Counted from the stretch's first letter, positions 1-11,168 are shown. The stretch: 64,000 bases of DNA from Peromyscus leucopus (GCF_004664715.2 NC_051063.1:114066829-114130828); one strand, 5' to 3'. The notes: generated by a model from the letters alone, not told the origin. Program-made: numbers and translations.

Positions 1-664
1 CCAGATGCCCTGGGATTTTCTTCCTTTAACTTCATTTTGACATGCAGTATTATACTGCTCATATATTCTACTCCAGTCTCATTGTCCTCTGAGCATTTAC
101 AAAACACATAAGCCACACACATGTGGGGTACTTAAAATGGCCATTCTCTACAGATCCAAATAATTCCTACTGATTCTAACTCTCTTCAATTTTCACATTC
201 TTTAGAATGTCTACTGGAACTACCATACTTAAAACACTTGCCCTTTGTCACTTTATCTCTACCACCCTTAGGCTCTCTTGTATTTCCACATCAATTATCT
301 CCTCACAGACTATAAAACTTTTATTCACTGATGGTTTATATTGTATGTCACTCCACCACCATCCTTCTCTGCTAGACTACAAACTCAAAAGTGGCAGTAA
401 TCTTTCTTTGTTTTGATTATAGATAAATTGCAAATGCCCATAATAGAATGACAAATATAGAAAGACTACAAACTACATAAAAAAGATGCAAATAATCCCT
501 TGAGAAATAAATAATAATATGCATATACAGTTGAAGTTTAATCCATAGAGAAATGTACATAGGTGGGTAGTGTTGGTAAATACTAGAAGGTAATATAGTG
601 AAGATGGTAGAAAGTCATAAACTTCTAACTAAGTCATCATATAAACATTTCATTTTGAGTAATT
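1..664. other. AT-rich DNA, no feature recognised
   Basis: Apparently unique AT-rich sequence. Short open frames here have no recognisable domain and no codon bias, and I see no exon, RNA gene or repeat family I can name. Confidence 0.4.
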
Positions 665-1005
665 GCCTAAACAAGACCTGTACAATGACAATAGTTGACA
701 TGGCCAGTCTCAAAAGGGCCCACCCCTAGATAAAAACATACAGAAAATTAACGACTTCTGACAGTGGTGAAGTCAGTCTTCCTCAGAGATGAGGCTTCAA
801 ATTAGTTATCCAATACCAAGTGATCAGCCCTACAACATGTAGATAAAACAACACTGTGTGAATGTGTAATAATTATCAAAAATAGAGGTCATGAAATTGA
901 AAGGGAGTGTGAGTAACGGGGGACACAGGAAGAATTCAAAGGAGCATAGTGGGGATGGTATAAATACAGTACCCATACTTGAAATTCTCAAACTATACAT
1001 TTTAA
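665..1005 (+). mobile_element. Lx-type L1 3' end (5'-truncated)
   Basis: The order of words matches the rodent Lx 3' untranslated region as I remember it: a caagacc/gtca segment, a gatgaggc...ttatccaatacca block, gatcagccct, then aggtcatgaaattgaaagggag and an A-rich end. No coding part remains. The small open frame at 891-1154 lies partly in this tail and is a chance frame. Confidence 0.6.
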
Positions 1006-1602
1006 AAACTTTTCATTTTGAATACCATACCTACATAGAAATTACAATAAAAATACAATGGATTCACATATACTTTTCATATGGGTTCATTAAATGTCAA
1101 TGTCTTATTCTTCCTCTCCTTCTCTCCCTATCTCCTTCCTACCACTCATCCTAGGACAGTCTCCCAAATAAGAGGTGACTATGTAAATGAAGAACACATG
1201 GATCTCTGAGAATAGTTAAACTTCATTCTTTGTAACTAAATCTCTGATGTGTCTTTATGCAGATGGCTGTCGATATTGGGTAGTGGTCATATAATTTACA
1301 CAATGGATTCATAATTATGCTGTATTATACAATTGTGCTGTTGTTGAACTATATACTTCTGCTTGCATCATTTAATAATAATGATAACATGAGTATATCC
1401 AGTCTGAAGAGAGAAATGAGGCAAGGTAATAATCAACAACCTATACATCTAACTAGTACTATATAGTAACTCGGCTTTGAGTATGATTTTAAAAGCATCA
1501 CACTTTTGTTGGGAAATCTATTAGACCAACATTCTTCTAGATACATGTAAGCTGAAAGGTTTTAATGTGGCAGTGAAAAAATGAAAAGTAAGAGAATAGT
1601 AT
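1006..1602. other. AT-rich DNA with a pyrimidine-rich patch
   Basis: No gene seen. A C/T-rich patch at about 1105-1150 resembles the complement of an old L1 polypurine tract but is too short to assign. Confidence 0.35.
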
Positions 1603-2345
1603 TTACAGCCTCAGTTTTCCCTCCCTCCTCTCTTTCCAGACCCTTCTCTCCACCTCCTCTCTCCCCCAGATCCACTCCTTTATTTCCCTTCAGAAAACAG
1701 CAGACCTCCAAGGGATATCAACCAAATATGGCATAACAAGTTACAATAAGACTAGGTACATACCCTCGTATCAAGGTTAGATTAGGCAACCCAATGAGAG
1801 GAAAGGGGTCCCAAAAGCAAGCAAAAGAGTCAGAGACAACCGCAGATCCCCACTGTTGGGAGTCCCACGAGAACACCAAGCTACACAACTATAACATATA
1901 TGCAGAGGGCCTATCTCAGATCCATACAGGCTCCCTGATTGTTCCTTCAATCTGTGAGACCCTATGAGCCCTGCTTACTTAATTCTGTGGGCCTTGTTCT
2001 CATGGTATCCTCGACCCCTTTGATTTCTACAATTCTTTCTCCCCTTCCACAGGTTCCCTGAGTGCCACCTAATATTTGGTTGTGGGTCTCAGCATCTGTT
2101 CCTATCAGTTGCTATATGGAGCCTCTCTGATGACGATTATGCTAGGCTCTGGTCTATGATTATAGCAGAATATCATTAGGAATCATTTTTGGGTTTTTGT
2201 TTGGTTGGTTGGTTTTTAGGGTTTTTTTTTTTTTTTGGCCAGTTGTGTTTGGCTCTATCCTAGGTCCTGGGCTATGGAGCCTCTAGTTCCTATTCAGTCA
2301 GTGTCAATCATGGGCTCCCTCTTGTAGCATGAGTCTCATCACACT
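1603..2345 (-). mobile_element. L1 (Lx/rodent L1) 3' untranslated region, minus strand
   Basis: The left end (1615-1680) is a pyrimidine-rich block, the complement of the L1 3' polypurine tract. It is followed by gaaaacagcagacctccaag, gggtcccaaaagcaagcaaa and ctgattgttccttcaatctg, words typical of the rodent L1 3' region read in reverse. A GTTTG/T-rich run at 2190-2237 interrupts it; L1 sequence then resumes (ggccagttgtgtttggct) to about 2345. No ORF2 coding sequence remains. Confidence 0.7.
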
Positions 2346-3714
2346 TTTTAAAATGTACGTAAAAGTTGATTCTACTTACACTAGGTAGAATATAAGAGAA
2401 GTGTTTTGTTGTTGTTGTTGTTGTTAGCAATATTTGGAAAACATTAGAAGACATAATGAAATAAAATAAAATAAACTATTTTATTCATTCATAATAAATA
2501 AATGTGACTAAATGATAAGTGCACCAGCTGAACCCATCTATATCTCCCTGTGCTTGGGCTATGTGGTTACACTTCCTGGTGCCAGACATGCCTTCTAGCA
2601 TCCTCCTTCTATCTTCTTTATTGCTCACAACTAAATGCATGTACTCCTCATCTACTTCTCTCCCATAACTCCTAACACTGAACCACAGATGACAGAGAGG
2701 CTTTCCAAGGGAATGCACTATACAAGAAGTTGTCAAAGAAGCTTTTGCTGAATATCTTGAGTGAGAACCTTAATAGACTCACTCATCATCTTACTAAATC
2801 ACAGGGCTGTATATTACATTAGATACTTCAGATGGTCCTTCTATTTCAATGTCTCAGCAACTCAGAACCACATTTCCCACTTATTGCTCTGGTCTTCTTC
2901 CAAATACAATTGTCTTGACAACATATATCATTTTCTGTAAACTGCCACCCTAAAGAAACTTAGGACCTTATTTATTTCAGCTCCCTGATCTCAGTTGTCA
3001 ACCTTTAATACATTACTGCCAGTGAGCTCCCTCACAATTCCACCCCAGGAATGTAAACTAGATGCACACTCATCATCCATCCCTCATGTCTGGATAGTGC
3101 ATTTTGCCTTCCTAGGCACTTTTGGTCTCGGCGTCTGGTTAAGACAGCTAAGGCCAGTACCCCTGTGCCATTTTACACTCAAGGCAACAGAGGCCTCATG
3201 TGCCTGGCTAATGGCACTTGCCTCACTGTTTAGATCTGAGTGCAGCAACTTCATATTTCTTCCATAATTGTCCTTACAAAGAATGCAAATGTAATTATTT
3301 TAAAGCTGCAACATGCATGCATTCTTGATGCCATTCAACAAAACGTTCTCATATGACATATTTTTTTAATTAGAGCATTTTGTTTAGCTTCAAAAACTTG
3401 AGAGTGTTGGTGAGATGCTTCAATGGGTGAAGACAGAAGATGGAGAAGACAGAGAATGGGGAAGGCTGCAAGTAGAAGCAGGAAAGAAAATAAACGGGCA
3501 AAAATTCCCTAGTAAGTGTGTTGAGTGAAGATGCATAGTCCATTAAAACCAGGCAGGCCTGAGCAGAACTTGAGATCTAAAGTGGAAAAGATAAGAGGAA
3601 GTGCTACTGTGAGGATGTTGAGAGATGATCATAGAATATCGACATTTCAAGAGTATGCAACTACAGCATCACTTCATACCTTTCCTGGGACCTCACTGAA
3701 TGGGCCTAAATAGA
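2346..3714. other. Mostly unique DNA
   Basis: No exon or RNA gene recognised. A short (GTT)n run lies at 2406-2428. Frames at 2485-2736 (minus) and 2995-3267 (plus) have no recognisable motif. A few words near 3405-3440 resemble a SINE head but are too short to call. Confidence 0.4.
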
Positions 3715-4135
3715 AAGGATGGCCATCCTGTTGCTGTGACAACCACCTTGTGGAAACAACTCGGGGAAGGAAAGATTGATTTAGGCTCATAGTTTCAAAG
3801 GCTGCAGTTGATGGCCCCGGGCTACAGGCTTAAGGGAAGCTGAGTGCTGTGATGGGGTGCATGATGAAGCCAAGTGGCTCATTCAGGGAGAAGGAGGAGG
3901 AAGTAAAGGAAGAGGAAATGAAGGAGGAGGAAGAGGAAGGAGAGGAGGGGGAAGAGGAGGAGTGACCACACAGACATAGACTATTAAATAGGGGTATGCG
4001 TCCTCCAGTGACATAATGCATCCCTCTAGGCACTATCTCCTCAAGTTTGAGTCACCTCCAAAAATAATGCCACCAGTTAGGAACCAAGTCTTTTTATATA
4101 TGATGGGGCATTTCACACTTAAACCACAATAAAGA
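3715..4135 (+). mobile_element. Rodent medium-copy dispersed repeat (gctgtgac type)
   Basis: Starts with ctgttgctgtgacaacca, carries gattgatttaggctca and a GA-rich expansion (3888-3964), and ends with cacttaaaccaca. The start and end words match the copy at 63515-63890. I recognise the kind of repeat as common in rodent genomes but cannot assign its class with confidence. Confidence 0.5.
3888..3964 (+). repeat. GGA/GAA-rich polypurine tract
   Basis: About 77 bp of almost pure purine on the plus strand (gaaggaggagg, gaggaaggagagg) expanded inside the surrounding dispersed repeat. Such tracts can form triplex DNA; that is general knowledge, not shown here. Confidence 0.75.
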
Positions 4136-4626
4136 GGTGCCACCAATTCAGATGTAGAAAATGATTCACTAGGGTACAAGTTTGGGGGATGATTTTCAGA
4201 TACATAGATTTGTCAATGGCAGTGAAGGAAATGTCAAAGTCCAAATTACTGAATGGAATTAGATTATTTAGGCAGGAAGGATACAATATAGATCTAGGCA
4301 TCTGTGTTTAAAAGTGTAGCCACAGTACTGTTTTATTCTTTCAGTAAATGTTGGTATAAACTGCTCTTTGAATACCTCAGGTCAGACAGACCTACTTGTA
4401 TTATCTTCTTTTCAATTTATTTCTGGATGTTTTATTATATTCATTAGTAACCCTACAGAACTTTCTTCTGATCCATTATAACTATATGGTCATGTACAAT
4501 TACACTGAAGACTAATATTACAAGTGCATATTAATTAGCTATGTTCTATCCTAATAAATATTTTCCAGCATCATGGATGAAGTTCAAGAAATTGTGTAAA
4601 TGGTATTTTCACCTATTATGCTTTTA
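4136..4626. other. AT-rich DNA, nothing recognised
   Basis: No repeat family or coding signal recognised between the dispersed repeat and the GT microsatellite. Confidence 0.35.
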
Positions 4627-4669
4627 GTGTGTGTGTGTGTGTGTGTATGTGTGTGTGTGTGTGTGTGTG
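4627..4669 (+). repeat. (GT)n microsatellite
   Basis: About 21 GT units with one TA interruption. The Thr/His-repeat frame on the complement (4624-4824) is an artefact of it. Confidence 0.95.
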
Positions 4670-5069
4670 AATACATACTGTGGAGATAAAATAAATATCT
4701 CATAAGCTAAATGCCTTATTGATACTTCAAGTATAACAGACCCATAAGTCTGTGCTGCTCTATATAACAGTACAGCTTCCTTATGAGTTGTCAGTGTGAA
4801 GGAGAAGTAGTAAAAATGAAGCAAAAAGCAGAAGACAGAGGCCTAAAAGGGTAAGGATTAAAAAATAAGATTAATGATGGACTGAGGTCATTTACAAGTA
4901 TCTATAGGTGCCATAACTATCACAATGAGAATACTGCTGATCAAGATCAAATCAGAGGAGAGGAGGGCAGGAATGAAGGAAGGAACCAGACTACTCTTAC
5001 AGTAGTCTGGATGAATCTGCATATCTTCTTCTAGCAGGAACTTATGCCTAGTGCAATTGAGTCTTTTGT
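4670..5069. other. Unassigned DNA
   Basis: No gene or repeat recognised. A GA-rich patch lies at about 4955-4990. Confidence 0.3.
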
Positions 5070-5190
5070 TGTTATTGTTTGGTTAGGTGTTTTGTTTTGT
5101 TTATTGTTTTAGGTTTTTGTTTTGTTTATTGTTTGGTTAGGTTTTTGTTTTGTTTATTGTTTGGTTATGTTTTTGTTTTGTTTTGTTTTG
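5070..5190 (+). repeat. (GTTT/GTTTT)n low-complexity run
   Basis: Irregular repeats of gtttttgttttgtttattgttttg leading into two minus-strand B1 copies, so it probably expanded from a SINE A-tail. The Phe/Leu-rich frame here is not a gene. Confidence 0.8.
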
Positions 5191-5244
5191 TTTTTGGATA
5201 TAGGGTTTCTCTGTATAGCCCTGGCTGTCTAGCTGTCCTAGAAC
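5191..5244 (-). mobile_element. B1 SINE fragment, minus strand
   Basis: Contains atagggtttctctgtatagc...tgtcctagaac, the complement of the B1 3' half. It stops at the T-rich tail of a second B1. Confidence 0.75.
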
Positions 5245-5354
5245 TTTTTTGTTTGTTTGTTTGTTTTGTTTTTTTGAGACAGGGATTCTCTGTGTAGCTT
5301 TGGTGCCTGTCCTGGAACTCACTCTGTAGCCCAGGCTGGCCTCAAACTCACAGA
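5245..5354 (-). mobile_element. B1 SINE, 3' half (split by a solo LTR)
   Basis: T-rich tail, then gagacagggattctctgtg...ccaggctggcctcaaactcacaga. The B1 resumes at 5858 after a 497-bp LTR insertion that duplicated CACAGA (5349-5354 and 5852-5857). Confidence 0.9.
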
Positions 5355-5851
5355 TGTAGCACGAATCTTAAAAGTTCTTATTAATAAATAATTTTGGGGT
5401 GAATGCTGGAAGATCAGAGGAGCAGAACAAGCCACACCTTTCTCACCTCGCCAATTCCTCAGTTGATGCTGTTTCCTCAGACTGAAAGCTTCTGTGTCCT
5501 CATCCAAATAGATCTCAGCTGAACTGCTTCTTGAAAGCCTGAATGCTTAACCAGCCAAAAGCTTCTAGTTTCTGGTCCTCATGCCTTATACACCTTTCTG
5601 TTTTTTGTCATCACTTTCTGGGATTAAAGGCTCACATTTTGCGATTAAAGGCATGAGTCACCATGCCTGGCTGTTTCCAATGTGGCCTTGAACTCACAGA
5701 GACCCATACGGATTTCTGCCTCTGGAATGCTAGGATTAAAGGCGTGAGTGCCAACATTTTCTAGCCTCTGTATCTAGTGGCTGTTCTGTTCTCTGACCCC
5801 AGATAAGTTTATTAGGATGCACAATATTGTGGGGAATACAATACCACCACA
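5355..5851 (-). mobile_element. Solo LTR, class II (ERVK-like), carrying SINE-like sequence
   Basis: Read on the minus strand it begins TGTGGTGG and ends GTGCTACA, so it has TG...CA ends. Both sides carry a perfect 6-bp duplication CACAGA, the size typical of betaretrovirus-like (class II) integration. Inside are B1-like words (gggattaaaggcatgagtc, gccttgaactcacagagac), so the LTR itself contains SINE-derived or SINE-like sequence. Related copies: 29253-29758, 47385-47806, 60313-60745. No internal retroviral sequence is attached, so it is a solo LTR. Family name not assigned. Confidence 0.8.
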
Positions 5852-5857
5852 CACAGA

Positions 5858-5920
5858 GATCTGCCTGCCTCTGCCTCCCGAGTGCTGGGATTAAAGGAGT
5901 GTGCCACCATTGCCAAGCTT
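5858..5920 (-). mobile_element. B1 SINE, 5' half (after the LTR insertion)
   Basis: gatctgcctgcctctgcctcc, cgagtgctgggattaaagg and gtgccaccattgcc are the complement of the B1 5' half. It joins exactly to the part ending at 5354 once the LTR and one CACAGA copy are removed. Confidence 0.9.
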
Positions 5921-7469
5921 TGTCCTGGATTTTTTATCTCAGTAAGAATGAGAGAGAACATGGAGACCTAAATGAGAGAGAGAATGAGAGAGCAAATGAG
6001 AGAGACAGACAGAGAATCTGAATAAGAATGTTCTCAATCCAAAAGGGCTAAACTGCATTAGGTCAGGAACTTTACATTAATAAATAAAGATATGCTACAA
6101 CAAATGAATATCTTTATTACAATGAAGTGCTAATTGACTTAGAAAGAAATTGATGAGGGTCTCAAAAAAGGAGGGACAGTAATGTTTACATGAGTAAAAA
6201 GGAATAATAAAATTACCAACTTGCAAGAACAACGGTCTCCTCATACCATTTATGGTTTTAATGCTAAGGAACCCTTGGACCAAGTGTAATAAACGAGTTT
6301 CTTCTAGAAGCCCATAATCACCAATCTACTACTCAGATAGATCGAGTGCACCAGAAGATGAACCACATGTCGGTTTCATGCACTCATTTGTCAGGCATTT
6401 ATTACCTGTCCGCTATGTCATCAGCCACTGCACTAGCTTACTATACAACATCTTACAACATGCATTTTTATTGTGTTTAGTGAACTATCATGCTGGCATA
6501 CCTGCTTTAGAATTTGCATTCAATTAATTCACTGGCCTTTTAATAAAATCACAAATAAATTAATCCTTTAAATATCATTTATGTATTTCTTTTGGGATAA
6601 CATGATTTAAATTATGGCTCAATCTGGGGGAAGGCTTCTACTGACTGCATCCTTTTCTTGAAAAGACCTTATTGCTTATTAATATTAATCTAGTCAATTT
6701 TTTCAGTTCCTTTTACTCTCACTTTTCTCTTTAAGATCCTTGAAGACATTGAAGTGAGCAGGTCATGGAATTGATTTAAAAACTAAGCAATGATTATAAT
6801 TCAAGTTAAATATGATAATAAAAGGCAAATCTAACAGGTCTGCTAAATGCTAAGCCTTAGAGCTCTCTTAGACCAAACCCTTCATGCCCTAGGAAGAGCC
6901 TCAAAATAACTTAAAATGGCCATGTATTTTTCAAGATTAAAAAGTATGTTTTTTTCACAAATGTTTATGATTTACATCTTTTCTCTTCTACAGTACAGAG
7001 TTCTGGAGTAAATGAGGCCTTTTGTAGAACCAGCAAAGAGTTATGGAGAAGAAAAACACATTTACTTTGATCATACTGGAGATTTATGACATTCACAGCT
7101 ACTTTTCCCAATGGCTACATTTTTTTTTACATTCTTCATGTAAAAATAATCTTTGTATTCATTTCTGCCGTGCACTACAGCAGATTGTGGGGTGTCAGGA
7201 TGACATAGGCATGTTCTGTGATGCCTGTAACAGAAAGCGCTATGCAAGGACAGCCTGAGTATGCATTGTCATAATCAGTCTGGAAATACCTTCCTTTAAA
7301 ACACACAGCACTATTGGAAGACTTTTCAGTTTTCCTTAAAACCTAGTCAAAATGGAAGTTCTCACCTACTAGAATTGTATTTAATAATACACACCTATAC
7401 ATTATAAATAGCTCGCACATTTTTCCTGTTTTTATGAGAATCCAACAAAATAGACTGTCAGAGACATCA
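5921..7469. other. AT-rich unique DNA
   Basis: A short GAGA-rich run lies at 5948-6018. The rest is AT-rich with no recognisable repeat. A 71-codon frame at 7043-7258 has several Cys and His residues near its end, but no recognised domain pattern, and the frame is not long enough to stand out from chance. Confidence 0.4.
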
Positions 7470-7546
7470 CTCAGCCCCTCCCTCTCTCCTCCCGTGTTCT
7501 CCCCCTCTCCCTCTCAAATTCATGATCTAATCATTAATTATCGTTG

Positions 7547-7595
<49 letters not shown>

Positions 7596-7715
7596 CCTAC
7601 TGAGTTCATTTAGCATTGCTCTTATACATTTGTATTTGTGTCCAGAGCTGACCACTTGGTCAACACAGGAGCTAGTCCTTGGAGGAAGCTGATTTTCTCT
7701 TTCCCAGCACCTTAG
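7470..7715 (-). mobile_element. Lx-type L1 3' end, minus strand, with (AC)n
   Basis: Pyrimidine-rich block (7480-7515), then aattcatgatctaatcatta and attatcgttgtta, an AC microsatellite, and gagctgaccacttggt. This is the Lx 3' end read backwards, with the microsatellite at the usual variable spot. Confidence 0.6.
7549..7592 (+). repeat. (AC)n microsatellite
   Basis: About 22 uninterrupted AC units. Confidence 0.95.
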
Positions 7716-7792
7716 CTCTTCAGTAGATATGAAATTAAAATCTTATATAAGACCTGACACTATGAGACTAATTAAAAAAAAACAGAGGACAT

Positions 7793-7947
7793 GCTTTCAA
7801 ACACTGACATGAGCAAGAATATTTTGGAAAAGAACCCAACCATGTGAGAAATAAAATTTTAAATGTGACTGTATCTTGCTAAGCTTCCACACAGGGAGGG
7901 AACAGCTGTGAGATGGACAAGACAAAGCACAGGACGGGAGAAATATC
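7793..7947 (+). mobile_element. Ancient L1 (L1M-like) ORF2 fragment, left part
   Basis: The word order follows the L1 ORF2 C-terminal coding region: ...gacatgagcaagaatatttt, ...aagcttccacacaggg, ...gagaaatatc. The frame is destroyed. It continues at 11488 beyond the inserted provirus, which duplicated AATATC (7942-7947 and 11488-11493). Confidence 0.7.
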
Positions 7948-8032
7948 TGTAGTGGGTAGCCATTCCAGCTTGGATCTGGAAGTTCCAACCCCCATTGAGA
8001 CTCTGGCAATTGTCACACCTATGAGGCAGGGG
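7948..8032 (+). mobile_element. 5' LTR stub of the provirus
   Basis: These 85 bp match the first part of the 3' LTR (from 11182) with only about five differences, then the match ends at a GGGG run and pol sequence begins. The poly(A) region, U5 and primer site are deleted, so this LTR cannot have supported normal replication after the deletion. Confidence 0.9.
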
Positions 8033-8880
8033 CTGATCAGTTTCTAATAGGTAATGTGCTAGAAGCCTCAGAATTTCATAAGAAATACCATGTAATTAGC
8101 AAAGGTTTGAAGAAGGATTTCTCCATCACTTGGCAACAGACTAAGGATATTGTGAAAAAATGTCCTACTTGTTCCATCTATAACCAAACTCCATTACCTG
8201 CAGGGAGCAATCCAAAAGGTATACAAAGAAATGAAATTTGGCAGATGGATGTATTTCATTTTGCAGAATTTGGAATATTAAAGTATGTACATCATACCAT
8301 TGACACCTATTCTGGATTTCAATGGGCAACTCCTATGAGTTCTGAAAAGGATGATTCTGTGATCACACACCTATTAGAAGTTATGGCCATCATGGGAATA
8401 CCTGTACAAATTAAGACAGATAATGCCCCAGCATATGTCTCCAATAAAATGAGACAATTCTTTGCTTATTACAATATAAAGCACGTTACAGGTATACCAC
8501 ACAATCCCACAGGCCAAGCAGTCATAGAAAGATCCAATCGAACCTTAAAGGATATGCTAAATAAACAGCAACAGGTAACAATGACTCCTAGAAATAGACT
8601 GTGTAGTGCTTTATTAACCTTGAATTTTCTCAATGCTGATGAAAAAGGAACAACAGCTGCCAGAGAGACATTGGACGACAGACAAAACTCCTGAGCTAAA
8701 CCAACCAGTTTATTTCAAGGATGTGCTGACCTCAGAATGGAAACCTGGGTATGTTCTACGTTGGGGAAGGGGTTTTGCCTTTGTTTCTGCAGGAGAAGAA
8801 AAGCTATGGATACCAACAAAATTAATAAAAATTTGATTCGAACAGGAAGACCCCCTTGATGAAGAGAAGTAAAAGGTCAT
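8033..8880 (+). pseudogene. Retroviral integrase remnant (pol 3' end)
   Basis: Integrase joins retroviral DNA to host DNA. In the main frame, numbering from the codon at 8056, the zinc-binding set is H8, H12, C36, C39, and the catalytic triad is D65, D122, E158 with 35 residues between the last two, as in retroviral integrases. The codon at 8056 is GTG; the frame is open back to the LTR junction, so this is not a true start. The frame ends at 8694. The C-terminal DNA-binding part (WKPGYVLRWGRG, then WIPTKLIKI) is in another frame up to a stop at 8834-8836. A shift near 8655-8670 and that stop break the gene. Some sense codons follow before a TAA near 8872. Betaretrovirus-type by its motifs; not functional as one protein. 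Confidence 0.92.
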
Positions 8881-11168
8881 CCACCAATGTGACATCTCTA
8901 CAAGTTGTAAGAAAAATTTAACAATCAAAGGGTGGGGTAGGGTTCTGTTTTTGTCTTTCCAAGATAATGGAAATACCCATCTTCCAAAAATCATAAGGCC
9001 TTGGATATCCAGATGTTTACAGCAGAAAAAAAGAATCTATTGGTACCAATCTACACATGGTAAAATCTCACTGTCTAACATCTATCTTGCTATCAATCTA
9101 GTAAAGTTGTGGTTCCAATTCAATTATAAGCCAAGCTGGCTTTGGAGATGGAATTGTTTCACTCCTTCTCTAAACCCAAGCATACTGCTAAAAAAAAAAA
9201 AAAAAGTTTGAGAGATTCTTCAGTCCCATATCAGAAGAGCCCTCTGGTGTGGGACAGAAGGAAACCAATAAAAAGGAACCAATAAAAAGGAACCATTGTC
9301 TTCTAAATTCTAATTCTCTCCATGCTTACTCTTGATTTCTCAGAATCCTTTCTTACATGCTATGTCCTCTTTAAATCCAAACTTTCCATTTTTGATAACA
9401 AATAAGTTTTTCCAATAGCAATCTCGGAAGTCTCCAGAAGGAAGATGGGGCCCCAACAACAACAACTCTACCCAATCCAGAATGATGCCATGGTAATCAT
9501 CATCATACTACACTTCTTGCCAGAATTTCAGACAATCTTACCCATTACTCTAAGACTTGCTGCAGAACCTACAGTTAGTCTAACTAAGATTTAACTATCT
9601 GAGCTTTCTCACGGTACCCAACATAGATAACATCACCCCCTAAACAGCAGGAAGCAATTCTAAGAAAACGACACCCCTTCTCCCTTAGGTTTCATATTTC
9701 TCAGGGTTATGGATGATGGTTATAGGGTTGGGGTGGAAGAAAATATTAAACTCAGTATTCTCCTTAAAAAAAAAGGAAAAAGAAGAAATGGAATTGATAG
9801 GTATAAGATATTATGGTAGATCATTGTATATACTAGTAAACAAATTTAGTAAAATAGCAACCTTAGATAATTTGCATTGTAACTTGTACTGTTACAGATT
9901 CTTATATGTTGATACAAATGTAAACTATTTTTATATTCCTGTTTAAGATAATTTGTATATTGATACAAATACAGAACTATATTTGTTATAATGTACATAT
10001 ATTTCTACTCTTATTTGAAATATTTTTATATTGATACAAATGTAAATTTATATCTGTCATACTTTATGTATGTTCTACTTCTTTTTAGGATATTCAGTAT
10101 ATTGGTATATATTTAAGAATATTGTCATATTGCATATTGCCCTATATATTTCTACCTCTGTTATAAATATCTTGTGTATTGTCACAATTTTAAAGTCATC
10201 TTTCTTCACCATACATTTGCTTATAGACTGTTTACCTTGTTTACATGAAGCCTTAGTCCTTAGGTTATTTCGGCAGATAAGACTTATAGATTCATAGTCA
10301 CCTATGCCTGTCATCTCTATAGTTATGTTAGTTAGGTTATCCAGATTTACAGATACATAAGTCAGATGGACAGGTAATCTTCAAACACTTCATAGACCTA
10401 GAGAATATGGCATTTAAATAACTTAGAATTCTGTTGACATGAGACACAATTGCTCCTGGCTGCACCAATTTGATCCCAAGAGAATGTTGGGCTTCTAAGA
10501 CATTTCCATTTGGAAGTTTGTCTTCTTGGCACAAAATGGCCTACTGGGCAAAGAACTGCCCTTGCCTTAACGGCTTACAGTACGAATGCAATGCTGTCCT
10601 TCCTGGACAAGCAGGACACAAGGAAAGCGACTACTGTACTCTGCCAAGACAGGGTAAGATGGTCTTTCAGAATTCCTGCTTCTGAAAATGGTCTGTCAGA
10701 TACTCTAGGCCTGTAGCAAATTTGAATGCACCAACAATGCTGAGAAACATTAGGTGACTGTCCAGGCTGCCAGCTGTCTTGGTCTACTCTTGCAAGATTC
10801 CTGAAAGTTGCTTGCATCCATCTACCATTTCTCAGGTACCATTATGTTCCTTCTCAGGTCTTTGATGGGATTGAAGACTAGCAGTTATAGTTACAACTTA
10901 GTATATATAATATCTTAGATAGAACATATTAAGTATTAGATTCAGGTTCTTTAGGATAGGACACCTTTTGGAATGATCTTTATAACATGCCATTTACCTA
11001 TGCTCTATACTTCTCTGGATTTTAGTATGTGTTTCTTGCTTGATATTGTTTGCATTGGTTGTAGTTCCATCTTATCTAGGTCATTATCCCTCATTATTCC
11101 TGGACAATATTTGATAACCATTCCTTTGTACATAGTCTTGTACTAGTTAAGAACCTTCTTAGTTAGAC
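8881..11168 (+). mobile_element. Non-coding 3' region of the provirus
   Basis: About 2.3 kb between pol and the polypurine tract. No frame resembles an env protein (no surface/transmembrane pattern, no fusion peptide or furin site seen). A1 5-A run lies near 9190-9205. An AT-rich degenerate repeat lies at 9890-10190. The stretch 10480-10830 contains words I associate with the same rodent ERV family (ttggcacaaaatggc, gagaaacattaggtgactgt). The frames at 10470-10685 and 10510-10716 fall here and have no known domain. Confidence 0.7.
9890..10190 (+). repeat. AT-rich degenerate tandem repeat in the provirus
   Basis: The word gatacaaat occurs at 9911, 9962 and 10033, each preceded by tatattg or tatgttg and followed by a tatat/ttct block. 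Units are roughly 50-70 bp and decay toward the right end. Function unknown. Confidence 0.65.

Noticed and set aside
4624..4824. His/Thr-repeat frame
   Set aside because: Translation of a GT microsatellite; similar artefacts at 14010-14331 and 33813-34085.
7043..7258. 71-codon frame ending with several Cys/His, considered as a zinc-finger exon
   Set aside because: Cys/His spacing fits no known finger, and no clear splice sites flank it.
7549..7592. CRISPR-like or other direct-repeat arrays
   Set aside because: All regular arrays seen are mono- to tetranucleotide microsatellites; the genome is mammalian and no spaced direct repeats occur.
8033..8880. Domesticated integrase gene
   Set aside because: The C-terminal domain is frameshifted and followed by an early stop, and the element keeps its LTR context; simplest reading is a decaying provirus.
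10470..10716. Small Cys-containing frames in the provirus 3' region, considered as an env or accessory gene
   Set aside because: Two overlapping short frames, no signal peptide, no transmembrane segment or retroviral env motif.
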